A stretch of DNA of 32,800 nt from Prevotella sp. UBA2456 (GTDB taxonomy: Bacteria > Bacteroidota > Bacteroidia > Bacteroidales > Bacteroidaceae). Where the stretch lies: contig DDPY01000041.1 of the NCBI GenBank assembly GCA_002342415.1, forward strand, positions 10,171 through 42,970, given 5' to 3'. The notes under the pieces were generated by a model. The model was not told the DNA's origin. It saw nothing but the letters and a program-made list of their open reading frames with translations, and searched no databases. This document shows positions 15,813 to 23,939 of this stretch, in pieces (position 1 is the first letter of the stretch; each line of letters begins with the position of its first letter). Position numbers and translations under genes: made by a program.

Positions 15813-16524
15813 ACTTAAACATATCGCTGATGGTCAGCAGGCCCTCGTGCTCCTTGGTGTACTCTGCAGCCAGCACAGCACCCAAGGCAAAGCCCTGACG
15901 CGAGTGCGCATCGTGGGTGATGGTGATGATGTCGGCCTCCGAGTCGTAGCGCACAGTATGGATGCCTGCCACCTCGCCGCGACGGATGTGGTCGATGCGG
16001 AGCAACTTCGGATCGGTCGTATCTTCCGCCCAGGCCTCCTTGCGATCCAGATTGTCCAAGATGCCCTCTGCCAGCGTGATAGCTGTGCCCGAGGGATGGT
16101 CGAGCTTATGCACATGATGGGTCTCCTCCATCTCCACATCATACTGGGGGAACTGGTTCATAATCTTGGCCAGATACTTGTTGACGGCTGAGAAGATAGC
16201 CACGCCTATCGAGAAGTTCGAGGCCCAGAAGAGCGTCTTCCCCTCGTCTGTACAGGCCTTGCGCACCTCATCGCCATGCTCCTTCATCCAGCCAGTAGAA
16301 CCGCTGACCACCTTCACTCCCGCTGCCCAAGCCTTCAGATAGTTGCCGTAGGCTGCCTGAGGGGCTGTAAACTCAATCGCCACATCAGCACTCTTAAATG
16401 CTTCCGACTCGAAGTCCTGCTGATTGTCGATATCAATGATACTCACAATCTCATGGCCACGGCTGAGGGCTATCTGCTCTATCATCTTGCCCATCTTGCC
16501 ATAGCCGATTAAAGCTATTTTCAT
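15808..16524 (-). CDS. dapB: 4-hydroxy-tetrahydrodipicolinate reductase
   Basis: DapB reduces the dihydrodipicolinate precursor with NAD(P)H in the lysine/diaminopimelate pathway, supplying cell-wall cross-links. The 238-residue product starts at ATG 16524 (MKIALIGYGKMGKMIEQ) with the nucleotide-binding glycine motif GYGKMG. An in-frame ATG nine codons upstream (16551) is rejected because it overlaps the promoter -7 box. The catalytic signature EETHHVHKLDHPSGTA supplies H136, H137 and K140 and the substrate-binding SGTA. The length matches the short Bacteroidota DapB. It is the first gene of a minus-strand series continuing with lepB, and it diverges from a methyltransferase gene across a 98-base promoter region. 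Confidence 0.95.
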   Translation of the reverse strand: MKIALIGYGKMGKMIEQIALSRGHEIVSIIDIDNQQDFESEAFKSADVAIEFTAPQAAYGNYLKAWAAGVKVVSGSTGWMKEHGDEVRKACTDEGKTLFWASNFSIGVAIFSAVNKYLAKIMNQFPQYDVEMEETHHVHKLDHPSGTAITLAEGILDNLDRKEAWAEDTTDPKLLRIDHIRRGEVAGIHTVRYDSEADIITITHDAHSRQGFALGAVLAAEYTKEHEGLLTISDMFKF

Positions 16525-16548
16525 ATTCCTTATTGTATTAATACGGTG

Positions 16549-16556
16549 CAAAGGTA
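16549..16556 (-). promoter_or_regulatory. -7 box of dapB
   Basis: On the minus strand TACCTTTG followed by CACC matches TAnnTTTG and lies about 25 bases before the dapB ATG at 16524. A -33 element at ideal spacing is not obvious. It should drive the dapB-lepB string. Confidence 0.7.
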
Positions 16557-16587
16557 CAATATTTCATTGACAATTGATTACGGAGAA

Positions 16588-16617
16588 TTGATAATTTAAA
16601 GAAATTTTGTATCTTTG
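16588..16617 (+). promoter_or_regulatory. Promoter of the methyltransferase gene
   Basis: TTG at 16588-16590 and TATCTTTG at 16610-16617 are separated by 19 bases. The ATG follows only five bases after the box, at 16623. The predicted transcription start therefore falls on or next to the start codon. Confidence 0.78.
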
Positions 16618-16622
16618 CAGGC

Positions 16623-17897
16623 ATGAATATCAATGAAGCTACCCTACGCTATGTGCGAGAACACGAGAATGAGGATGTCAGACAGTTGGCTCTGCAGGGT
16701 TCAAAAGATGCAGAGATTGACCTTACTATGGCACTCCAGCAGATTGCCGGGCGGCAGACTGCCAAGCGGAAACTGCCTTCATGGGCTGAACAGGACGGCA
16801 TCGTCTATCCTCCCCACCTGAATATGGAGCAATGTTCCTCCGAGCAAACGGCCCGCTACAAGCAACAGCTTGCCATCAGTGTCACTCCAGCCGGCTCGAA
16901 GGAAGGAAGTAGCCTGTTTGTCGACTTGACAGGCGGCTTTGGTGTCGACTTCTACTGGCTCTCGCAAGCCTATCGCGAGCGCATCTATGTGGAGCAAAAT
17001 GCTGAGTTGTGCCAACTGGCAGAGCATAACTTTCAAGCACTGAGCCTCAGATGTACCGTTTGTTGCTGTGACACAGCAACATACCTGACGGGAATGCCCC
17101 ATGCCAGCCTCGTATTCCTCGATCCTGCCCGCCGCAATGAACAAGGCGGGCGCACCTATGGCATAGCCGACTGCTCACCCAATGTGCTGGAGCTGCTACC
17201 CCTGCTGACAGCGAAGGCAGAGAGGCTGATGCTGAAGCTCTCGCCCATGCTCGACTGGCGCAAGGCTGTCAACGACCTCAATGAGCAATTAAGCACCAGC
17301 CAGCATCGCGTTTCACAAGTCCATATCGTGAGTGTGAACAACGAGTGCAAGGAGCTGTTGCTGCTGATTGACAAGGAGCAGAACGGAAAGCTGCGCCTGT
17401 GCTGTGTGAATAACGACAGCTGCTTCGACACTTTTTATTCCCTGTCCGCAAACAGTCCGAACGGCTCGGACTGGGAGTTTGCTGCGGACGGACCGCGAGT
17501 ACGCACCCGACGGACTAATACGGGCATCGAGGAGGAGTGTTTTCTCTACGAGCCCAATACCTCAGTGATGAAGGCAGGATGTTTCGCTGAACTGGAAGCG
17601 CGGTTCCCTGCCTATCAGCTGTCAGTCAATTCCCACCTCTTTCTATCTTCCGATGAAATCGGCGATTTTCCAGGGCGAGGCTTTCAAATTTTGTCCATTT
17701 CATCGATGAACAAACGAGAACTTCACCAGAAATTATCCTCGATGGAATCGGCCAATATCAGTGTCAGGAACTTTCCGCTCAGTGCCGATCAGCTGCGCAA
17801 GAAGCTGAAACTGAAAGACGGAGGCAGTATCTATATCTTCGCCACCACTATTCAGAATGGTGAACACAAGCTCTTTATTTGCCGTAAAATTAGTTAA
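16623..17897 (+). CDS. THUMP-like domain class I SAM-dependent methyltransferase
   Basis: This 424-residue cytoplasmic protein matches the Bacteroidota family annotated as SAM-dependent methyltransferase with a C-terminal THUMP-like domain. The N-terminal helical part (1-95) precedes the Rossmann core. Motif I is VDLTGGFGVDFYW (100-112). An acidic residue at the end of strand 2 is E124 (IYVEQNAELC) and another is D150 (CCCDTATYL). The catalytic-type motif FLDPARR (165-171) resembles the DPPY-like loop of nucleic-acid methyltransferases. The C-terminal third (about 330-424) would be the THUMP-like region. An RNA substrate is likely from the family, but the exact target is unknown. The next gene has its own promoter. 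Confidence 0.85.
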   Translation: MNINEATLRYVREHENEDVRQLALQGSKDAEIDLTMALQQIAGRQTAKRKLPSWAEQDGIVYPPHLNMEQCSSEQTARYKQQLAISVTPAGSKEGSSLFVDLTGGFGVDFYWLSQAYRERIYVEQNAELCQLAEHNFQALSLRCTVCCCDTATYLTGMPHASLVFLDPARRNEQGGRTYGIADCSPNVLELLPLLTAKAERLMLKLSPMLDWRKAVNDLNEQLSTSQHRVSQVHIVSVNNECKELLLLIDKEQNGKLRLCCVNNDSCFDTFYSLSANSPNGSDWEFAADGPRVRTRRTNTGIEEECFLYEPNTSVMKAGCFAELEARFPAYQLSVNSHLFLSSDEIGDFPGRGFQILSISSMNKRELHQKLSSMESANISVRNFPLSADQLRKKLKLKDGGSIYIFATTIQNGEHKLFICRKIS

Positions 17898-17901
17898 AGT
17901 A

Positions 17902-17933
17902 TTTGCGCATCTCATGCTTTTTCACTATCTTTG
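17902..17933 (+). promoter_or_regulatory. Promoter of the GNAT-like/parE operon
   Basis: TTTG at 17902-17905 is followed after 20 bases by TATCTTTG at 17926-17933. The ATG at 17945 lies 11 bases after the box. This should drive the GNAT-like gene, parE and the S41 protease together. Confidence 0.8.
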
Positions 17934-17944
17934 CACATTGATTT

Positions 17945-19111
17945 ATGCGAGAAGATATGCCATCAGTAGAGATTCGGAAAGTAACCAACAGGAAAGAGCT
18001 GGACGCTTTTATCCAATTCCACTATGACTTGTATCGAGGGAACGAATACGATGCCCCCAACCTGTACAGCGACGAGTTGCACACGCTGAGCAAAGACAAG
18101 AATGCAGCCTTTGAGTTCTGCGAGGCCGAATACTTCCTGGCCTATAAGGAAGGAAAGGTGGCAGGGCGCATCGCCGGCATCATCAACCATCGCGCCAACG
18201 AGCGATGGGAGACGAACAGCGTGCGCTTCGGATGGGTCGATTTCATCGACGACATGGACGTGTCGCGCGCACTCTTCGAGGCGGTGGCCTCCTGGGGACG
18301 CTCGAAGGGCATGACCCAGATGATAGGGCCGTTAGGATTCAGCGACATGGACCCTGAGGGCATGCTCATCGAGGGTTTCGACCAACTGGGCACGATGTCG
18401 AGCATCTACAACTACCCCTACTACCCGCGCCACATGGAGCAGATAGGAGGATTCGAGAAGGACAACGACTACGTGGAGTATAAGCTCATTGTGCCCAAGG
18501 GCGACATGCCAGAGAAATACCAGAAGGTGGCCCAGATGGTGATGAAGCGCTACAACCTGCACCCCATGCACCCCAAGCGCAGCCAGATATTCGGCAAGGA
18601 GCAGATAGGGCGGAAAGTGCTCGAGGTGGTCAACAAGTCATACCAGAACATCTATGGCTACTCCCAGATGACGGAGGCCCAGATAGACGAATACCTGAAG
18701 ATGTACTTCCCCATGCTCGACATGGAGATGCTCTGTCTGATAGAAGACTGGAACACCCCCGACCACAAGATCATCGGTGTGGGCATCTCGATTACCTCGA
18801 TGAGCCGCGCCCTGCAGAAATGCAAGAACGGACGGCTCTGGCCTTGGGGTTGGTGGCACTGCCTCAGGGCACTGAAGCTGCACAAGGCTGAGTGTCTGGA
18901 CCTGCTGCTCATTGGCGTGCTGCCCGAGTATCAGCAGAAGGGTGTCAACGCCCTGATGTTCTACGACCTCATCCCCCGCTACCAGAAGTTCGGATTCAAG
19001 TGGGGCGAAACCAATGTGGAGATGGAGACCAACGAGAAGGTGCAGAGCCAATGGCAATATCTGGAGCACGAACAACATAAACGCAGAAGATGTTATAAGA
19101 AAAAACTATGA
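17945..19111 (+). CDS. GNAT-like N-acetyltransferase-family protein
   Basis: The 388-residue protein belongs to a conserved Bacteroidota family usually annotated as GNAT-like or hypothetical. The N-terminal region (SVEIRKVTNRKELDAFIQF) and EYFLAYKEGKVAGRIAGIIN near 59-78 look like an acetyltransferase beta-sheet. DLLLIGVLPEYQQKGVNALMF (about 319-340) resembles the acetyl-CoA-binding motif A (Q-x-K-G-V-N-A). No signal peptide or membrane span is evident. The substrate is unknown. ATG 17945 is chosen for its spacing from the promoter; Met5 (17957) is possible. Its stop overlaps the parE ATG by four bases, so the two are translationally coupled. Confidence 0.75.
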   Translation: MREDMPSVEIRKVTNRKELDAFIQFHYDLYRGNEYDAPNLYSDELHTLSKDKNAAFEFCEAEYFLAYKEGKVAGRIAGIINHRANERWETNSVRFGWVDFIDDMDVSRALFEAVASWGRSKGMTQMIGPLGFSDMDPEGMLIEGFDQLGTMSSIYNYPYYPRHMEQIGGFEKDNDYVEYKLIVPKGDMPEKYQKVAQMVMKRYNLHPMHPKRSQIFGKEQIGRKVLEVVNKSYQNIYGYSQMTEAQIDEYLKMYFPMLDMEMLCLIEDWNTPDHKIIGVGISITSMSRALQKCKNGRLWPWGWWHCLRALKLHKAECLDLLLIGVLPEYQQKGVNALMFYDLIPRYQKFGFKWGETNVEMETNEKVQSQWQYLEHEQHKRRRCYKKKL

Positions 19112-21045
19112 GCGAAGAGAACAATATCAACGAACAGAACCTGGAACAAGTAGAATACAATGACGACAACATCCGGCACCTGTCGGACATGGAGCACGTG
19201 CGGACTCGCCCTGGCATGTATATTGGCCGACTGGGTGACGGTTCACTGCCCGAAGACGGCATCTACGTGCTGCTGAAGGAGGTGATAGACAACTCGATAG
19301 ATGAGTTCAAAATGCATGCCGGCGACAGGATAGAGATCAACATTGAGGACAACCTGCGCGTCTCCGTTCGCGACTACGGTCGAGGCATCCCCCAAGGCAA
19401 GCTCATCGAGGCCGTATCGGTGCTGAACACGGGAGGCAAGTACGACTCGAAAGCATTCAAGAAGTCGGTAGGTCTGAATGGTGTCGGTGTCAAGGCCGTC
19501 AACGCGCTGAGCACCCATTTTGAGGTGGCCAGCTATCGCGACGGCAAGGTGCGGCGCGCTACCTTCGAGCGAGGCATCCTGCAGACTGACACTACAGAAG
19601 ACTCACAAGACGAGAACGGTACCTATATCTATTTCGAGCCCGACTCGACGCTCTTCAAGGAATATTCCTTCCACGACGACATCGTGGAGAACATGCTCCG
19701 CAACTATACCTACCTGAATACGGGTCTGGCCATCATGTACAACGGGCGTCGCATACTCTCGCGGCACGGACTGGAGGACCTGCTGAAGGACCGCATGACC
19801 AACGACCCGCTCTATCCTATCATCCACCTAAAAGGCGACGACATCGAGGTGGCCTTCACCCATGCCAACCAGTATGGCGAGGAATACTACTCGTTTGTCA
19901 ACGGCCAGCACACCACCCAGGGCGGCACCCACCAAAGCGCCTTCAAGGAGCACATTGCCAAGACCATCAAGGAGTTCTTCGGCAAATACGAGTATGGTGA
20001 CATCCGTACAGGAATCGTGGCAGCCATTGCCATCAATGTCGAGGAACCCGTCTTCGAGAGCCAGACCAAGATCAAGCTCGGCTCCACCCAGATGTCCCCC
20101 GACGGCGACAGCATCAATAAATATGTGGGCGACTTTATCAAGCAGCAGGTAGACAACTATCTGCACATCCACCAGGACGTAGCCGAAGTGATTGAGAACA
20201 AGATCAAGGAGAGCGAGCGCGAGCGCAAGGCTATGGCCGGTGTCACCAAACTGGCACGCGAGCGAGCCAAGAAAGCCAACCTGCACAACCGCAAGTTGCG
20301 CGACTGCCGCATCCACCTCAGCGATGTCAAGAACGAGCGCAAGGAAGAATCGTGCATCTTCATCACCGAGGGCGATTCAGCCAGCGGAAGCATCACCAAG
20401 AGCCGCGATGTCAACACACAGGCCGTCTTCTCCCTAAGGGGAAAACCCTTAAACAGCTTCGGGCTCACCAAGAAGGTGGTCTACGAGAACGAGGAGTTCA
20501 ACCTGCTACAGGCTGCCCTCGACATCGAGGAAGGTCTCGACACCCTCAGATATAATAAGGTAATAGTAGCCACCGATGCCGATGTCGACGGCATGCACAT
20601 CCGGCTGCTGATTATCACCTTCTTCCTGCAGTTCTTCCCAGAACTCATCAAGAAGGGACATGTCTACGTGCTGCAGACTCCGCTCTTCCGTGTCCGCAAC
20701 AAGCGCACCAAGATACGCAACAAGGAGATGCGCGACGACGGAAAGAAAGGCGACTTCGTCACCCGCTACTGCTACAGCGAGGAAGAGCGGGTGAAAGCCA
20801 TCCAAGACCTAAGCCCCGATCCGGAGATAACCCGCTTCAAGGGTTTAGGAGAGATTTCTCCTGAGGAGTTTGCAGGCTTCATCGGACCAGACATCCGACT
20901 GGAGCAAGTCACCCTGCATAAGAACGACCAAGTACAAAAGCTATTGGAATACTATATGGGCAAGAACACGATGGAGCGTCAGAACTTCATCATCGACAAC
21001 CTTGTCATCGAGGAAGACCGCCCAGAAGAAGAAGCGTATGAATAA
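19108..21045 (+). CDS. parE: DNA topoisomerase IV subunit B
   Basis: ParE is the ATPase subunit of topoisomerase IV, which with ParC decatenates daughter chromosomes. The 645-residue product has the GHKL ATPase motifs: E58 and N62 in LLKEVIDNSIDEF, D89 and the glycines of DYGRGIP, and GLNGVGVKAVNALS (122-135). The Toprim domain has E421 (ITEGDSASGS) and the metal-binding D490, D492 and D494 (TDADVDGMH). The FKGLGEISPEEF stretch before the end fits Bacteroidota ParE better than GyrB. It is coupled at both ends, overlapping the upstream gene by four bases and the downstream protease by eight. No parC is in this window. Confidence 0.88.
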   Translation: MSEENNINEQNLEQVEYNDDNIRHLSDMEHVRTRPGMYIGRLGDGSLPEDGIYVLLKEVIDNSIDEFKMHAGDRIEINIEDNLRVSVRDYGRGIPQGKLIEAVSVLNTGGKYDSKAFKKSVGLNGVGVKAVNALSTHFEVASYRDGKVRRATFERGILQTDTTEDSQDENGTYIYFEPDSTLFKEYSFHDDIVENMLRNYTYLNTGLAIMYNGRRILSRHGLEDLLKDRMTNDPLYPIIHLKGDDIEVAFTHANQYGEEYYSFVNGQHTTQGGTHQSAFKEHIAKTIKEFFGKYEYGDIRTGIVAAIAINVEEPVFESQTKIKLGSTQMSPDGDSINKYVGDFIKQQVDNYLHIHQDVAEVIENKIKESERERKAMAGVTKLARERAKKANLHNRKLRDCRIHLSDVKNERKEESCIFITEGDSASGSITKSRDVNTQAVFSLRGKPLNSFGLTKKVVYENEEFNLLQAALDIEEGLDTLRYNKVIVATDADVDGMHIRLLIITFFLQFFPELIKKGHVYVLQTPLFRVRNKRTKIRNKEMRDDGKKGDFVTRYCYSEEERVKAIQDLSPDPEITRFKGLGEISPEEFAGFIGPDIRLEQVTLHKNDQVQKLLEYYMGKNTMERQNFIIDNLVIEEDRPEEEAYE

Positions 21046-22624
21046 GAACACATTACGACGGGCATGGGGCATCCTGCCCTTCTGTCTGTTTTTCGTTTTA
21101 CCCATGAATGCCCAGATGACGATTCGTCTGGGAGACGAAGCTCCTTTGCGCAAGCTGCAGATTGCCGAGATGGCCGTCAACAACCTCTATGTCGACAGTG
21201 TCGACGAACAGAAGTTAGTGGAAGACGGCATCCGAGGCATGCTCGAGAAACTCGATCCCCACAGCAGCTACCTCACCGCCAAGGAGGTGAAGGCCGCCAA
21301 CGAGCCGCTGCAAGGCAACTTCGAGGGCATCGGTGTACAGTTTAATATGGTAGAGGACACCCTGCTGGTGATTCAGCCCGTCACCAACGGCCCGTCCGAG
21401 AAGGTGGGCATTCTGGCCGGCGACCGCATCGTCAAAGTCAACGACACCATCATCGCCGGAGTAAAAATGTCGAAGGAGGAAATCATGCGCCGCCTGCGTG
21501 GTCCGAAAGGTACCAAGGTGCGCATGGGCATTGTCCGCCGCGACATAGCCGACACCCTGCAGTTTACCGTCGTCCGCGACAAGATTCCCGTACACTCCAT
21601 CGATGCCACCTATATGCTTCGCCCTGCAGTAGGATACATTCGTATAGGCAACTTTGGAGCCACGACCCACGATGAGTTTTGCGAAAGCCTGAAGAAACTA
21701 AAGAAACAAGGCATGAAATCGCTGGTGCTCGACCTTCAGGAGAACGGCGGCGGCTTTCTGCACGCTGCTGTCCAGATAGCCAACGAATTTCTGAAGCACA
21801 ACGATCTCATCGTCTATACCGAAGGCCGACAGATACAGCGTACAGAATATAAGGCAAAGGGCGGCGGCTTGTTTACAGAGGGCAAGGTCATCGTATTGGT
21901 CGACAGCTATACAGCCTCAGCAGCCGAGATAGTCTCTGGAGCCATACAGGATCAAGATCGCGGACTGGTAGTGGGTCGGCGTACCTTTGGAAAGGGCCTC
22001 GTGCAGCGTCCCATCGACCTGCCCGACGGCTCCATGATCCGTCTTACCATTGCCCACTATTATACCCCATCAGGCCGCTGCATCCAGAAGCCGTATGAAA
22101 AGGGAAAACAGCGCGACTATGCGATGGATGTCTACAACCGCCTGAAGAGCGGTGAGCTGATGTCGGCAGACAGCGTACACTTTGCCGACTCGCTGAAATA
22201 CTACACGCTCCGTAAGCACCGACTGGTCTATGGCGGCGGAGGAATCATGCCCGATGAGTTCGTACCCTTGGACACTACCAAATACACCCGATTCCATCGG
22301 GAACTCTCGGCAAAGGGAGTGGTCATCAATGCCAACCTGCGCTTTGTAGACCAGCACCGCAAGATACTGCAAGGCGAGTATCGCAGCTTTGCCGACTTCC
22401 GACAGCGCTTCGATATTCCCCAGCAAGTCATCGACCATATCTTTGCCGAGGGCGAAAAGCAGAATGTGCGCCCCAAGGACGAGGCTGAACGCCTGCAGAC
22501 ACTACCCTACTTGCGCCTGCAACTGAAAGCACTCGTTGCCCGCGACCTCTGGGGAATGGACGAATATTTTGCCGTCATCAACGAGATGAACGATGCCGTC
22601 CAGCGCGCACTGAAACTACTATGA
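21038..22624 (+). CDS. S41 family carboxy-terminal processing protease
   Basis: CtpA/Prc-type proteases degrade or trim proteins in the periplasm using a Ser-Lys dyad. The 528-residue product starts at ATG 21038, eight bases inside parE (MNKNTLRRAWGILPFCLFF). This gives a signal peptide cleaved near MNAQ; the frame stays open further upstream but only as an overlap with parE. A PDZ domain covers about 95-185 (GNFEGIGVQFNMVEDTLLVI; SEKVGILAGDRIVKVND). In the catalytic domain S294 (DSYTASAAEIVSG) and K319 (RRTFGKGLVQ) form the dyad. A C-terminal extension (about 400-528) is present. It is the last gene of its operon and is followed by a palindrome array and a terminator. Confidence 0.93.
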   Translation: MNKNTLRRAWGILPFCLFFVLPMNAQMTIRLGDEAPLRKLQIAEMAVNNLYVDSVDEQKLVEDGIRGMLEKLDPHSSYLTAKEVKAANEPLQGNFEGIGVQFNMVEDTLLVIQPVTNGPSEKVGILAGDRIVKVNDTIIAGVKMSKEEIMRRLRGPKGTKVRMGIVRRDIADTLQFTVVRDKIPVHSIDATYMLRPAVGYIRIGNFGATTHDEFCESLKKLKKQGMKSLVLDLQENGGGFLHAAVQIANEFLKHNDLIVYTEGRQIQRTEYKAKGGGLFTEGKVIVLVDSYTASAAEIVSGAIQDQDRGLVVGRRTFGKGLVQRPIDLPDGSMIRLTIAHYYTPSGRCIQKPYEKGKQRDYAMDVYNRLKSGELMSADSVHFADSLKYYTLRKHRLVYGGGGIMPDEFVPLDTTKYTRFHRELSAKGVVINANLRFVDQHRKILQGEYRSFADFRQRFDIPQQVIDHIFAEGEKQNVRPKDEAERLQTLPYLRLQLKALVARDLWGMDEYFAVINEMNDAVQRALKLL

Positions 22625-22631
22625 AAAAAAG

Positions 22632-22687
22632 TTGAGTCAACTCAAATCATCGTTTGAGTTAACTCAATCGATCCATCGAGTTAACTC
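22632..22687. repeat. Three palindromes spaced exactly 22 bp apart
   Basis: TTGAGT-CA-ACTCAA (22632-22645), the perfect palindrome TTGAGTTAACTCAA (22654-22667) and GAGTTAACTC (22678-22687) have centres at 22638.5, 22660.5 and 22682.5. They lie between the S41 protease stop and the terminator, in a gap between convergent genes. Confidence 0.92.
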
Positions 22688-22695
22688 AGATAAAA

Positions 22696-22724
22696 AAAGG
22701 GCTGGTCTGCAATGACCAGCCTTT
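22696..22724. terminator. Bidirectional rho-independent terminator
   Basis: GGCTGGTC (22700-22707) pairs with GACCAGCC (22714-22721) around the loop TGCAAT. Flanking A residues on the left and CTTTCTTT on the right extend the stem and give U-rich tails in both directions. It sits between the convergent S41 protease and flavoprotein genes and can serve both. Confidence 0.9.
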
Positions 22725-22748
22725 CTTTAATTGTCTATCGTGACAGCC

Positions 22749-23930
22749 TTATGCCTGCTTGAGCCGAGCCGCCATCGCACGACCGAGCGCTTCGCACTGA
22801 GCCTTGGTCTCTGCTGTCAGACTCTGCTTGATTTCTACGGGCTCACCTACTGCCTCGTAGTGCAAATGCTCGTCGTTCCAGCGCTGAATCTCGCTGACAG
22901 CCTTCGAAGCCCAGCCGTAAGAACCGAACCAACCCAGCAGGTGGTTCTTAATGTCCTTGCCTGCCAACTCACTCAGCAGCACATCCATCTCGTGATAAAG
23001 GGCAGTATTATAGGTCGGTGCGCCCACGATGAGACCCTTGTAGCGGAACACGTCACGGATGATATAGGAATGGTGGGTCTTCGACACGTTATACATCACT
23101 ATATTCTTCACGCCCGCCTCGGAGGCAGCACGGGCGATGACCTCGGCAGCACGCTCCGTATTGCCATACATCGTACCATAGCAGATGACCAGTCCGGGCT
23201 CTGTCTCATACTTGGACATACGGTCATACTCAGCCACCACCTTATCAATATACTGGTGCCAGACGGGACCGTGCGTGGCACAAATATAGTCGAGCTTCAC
23301 GCCGGCCAGCTTCTTGAGTGCGTTCTGCACGGGCGTGCCGTACTTACCCACAATGTTCGAGTAGTAGCGCACCATTTCAAGCCAGAAGGTGTCACAGTTG
23401 ATCTGCTCGTCAATCACACCGCCATTGAGCGCACCGAAGCAGCCAAAAGCATCGCCAGAGAACAGCGTGGTGCCGCACAGCGTGACCATCGTCTCGGGCC
23501 AGTGCACCATCGGAGTAAGCACGAAGTTCAGCGTCTGCTTGCCCAAGGCCAGCGTGTCGCCATTCTTCACCTCCAGGGTTCCTTCATTGATACCATAGAA
23601 TCCCTCCATCATCTGGAAAGTTTTCTTATTGCCGACAATCTGAATCTCGGGATAGTACTTCTTGATGAGGGCAATGCTTCCACTATGGTCCGGCTCCATG
23701 TGGTTGATGACCATATAGTCAATCTTACGGTCGCCTATCACCTCGTGGATATGCTCCAGGAACTGAGTGAAGAAGTCGACCTCAACAGTATCGATAAGGC
23801 ACACCTTCTCATCGTCGATAAGATAGGAGTTATAGCTGACGCCATTGGGTAAGGGCCACAAGCCCTCAAAGAGCGACTTGTTACGATCGTTCACACCGAC
23901 ATAGTAAATGTTTTCAGTAATTTTCTGCAT
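22749..23930 (-). CDS. FprA-type diiron flavoprotein (A-type flavoprotein)
   Basis: A-type flavoproteins reduce O2 to water or NO to N2O and protect anaerobes from oxidative or nitrosative stress. The 393-residue cytoplasmic protein has a metallo-beta-lactamase-like diiron domain (1 to about 250). Its metal-ligand motif HMEPDHSGS gives H77, E79, D81 and H82; further conserved pieces are MVHWPETM and FSGDAFGCFG. The C-terminal flavodoxin domain begins near 255 with the FMN phosphate loop YGTMYGNTERAAE and contains GLIVGAPTYN. There is no rubredoxin domain, so electrons come from a separate donor. It follows the sugar-kinase gene by nine bases, suggesting co-transcription. Confidence 0.93.
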   Translation of the reverse strand: MQKITENIYYVGVNDRNKSLFEGLWPLPNGVSYNSYLIDDEKVCLIDTVEVDFFTQFLEHIHEVIGDRKIDYMVINHMEPDHSGSIALIKKYYPEIQIVGNKKTFQMMEGFYGINEGTLEVKNGDTLALGKQTLNFVLTPMVHWPETMVTLCGTTLFSGDAFGCFGALNGGVIDEQINCDTFWLEMVRYYSNIVGKYGTPVQNALKKLAGVKLDYICATHGPVWHQYIDKVVAEYDRMSKYETEPGLVICYGTMYGNTERAAEVIARAASEAGVKNIVMYNVSKTHHSYIIRDVFRYKGLIVGAPTYNTALYHEMDVLLSELAGKDIKNHLLGWFGSYGWASKAVSEIQRWNDEHLHYEAVGEPVEIKQSLTAETKAQCEALGRAMAARLKQA

Positions 23931-23939
23931 AGTTCTCGT

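Noticed and set aside
20435..20451. Small hairpin TAAGGG-GAAAA-CCCTTA inside parE
   Set aside because: It falls in a conserved coding segment (SLRGKPLN), has only six base pairs, and needs no extra explanation.
19108..21045. GyrB instead of ParE
   Set aside because: The two are similar, but the FKGLGEISPEEF segment and lack of GyrB-type neighbours fit Bacteroidota topoisomerase IV better. A phylogenetic tree would settle it.
22632..22687. CRISPR array
   Set aside because: The repeated units here and at 32630 are palindromes with spacers of 7-11 bases and no unique 30-base spacers, and no cas gene is present.
22731..23852. A 373-codon plus-strand open frame opposite the flavoprotein
   Set aside because: The minus strand encodes an intact diiron flavoprotein. 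The plus frame begins after the terminator hairpin and shows no family motif.
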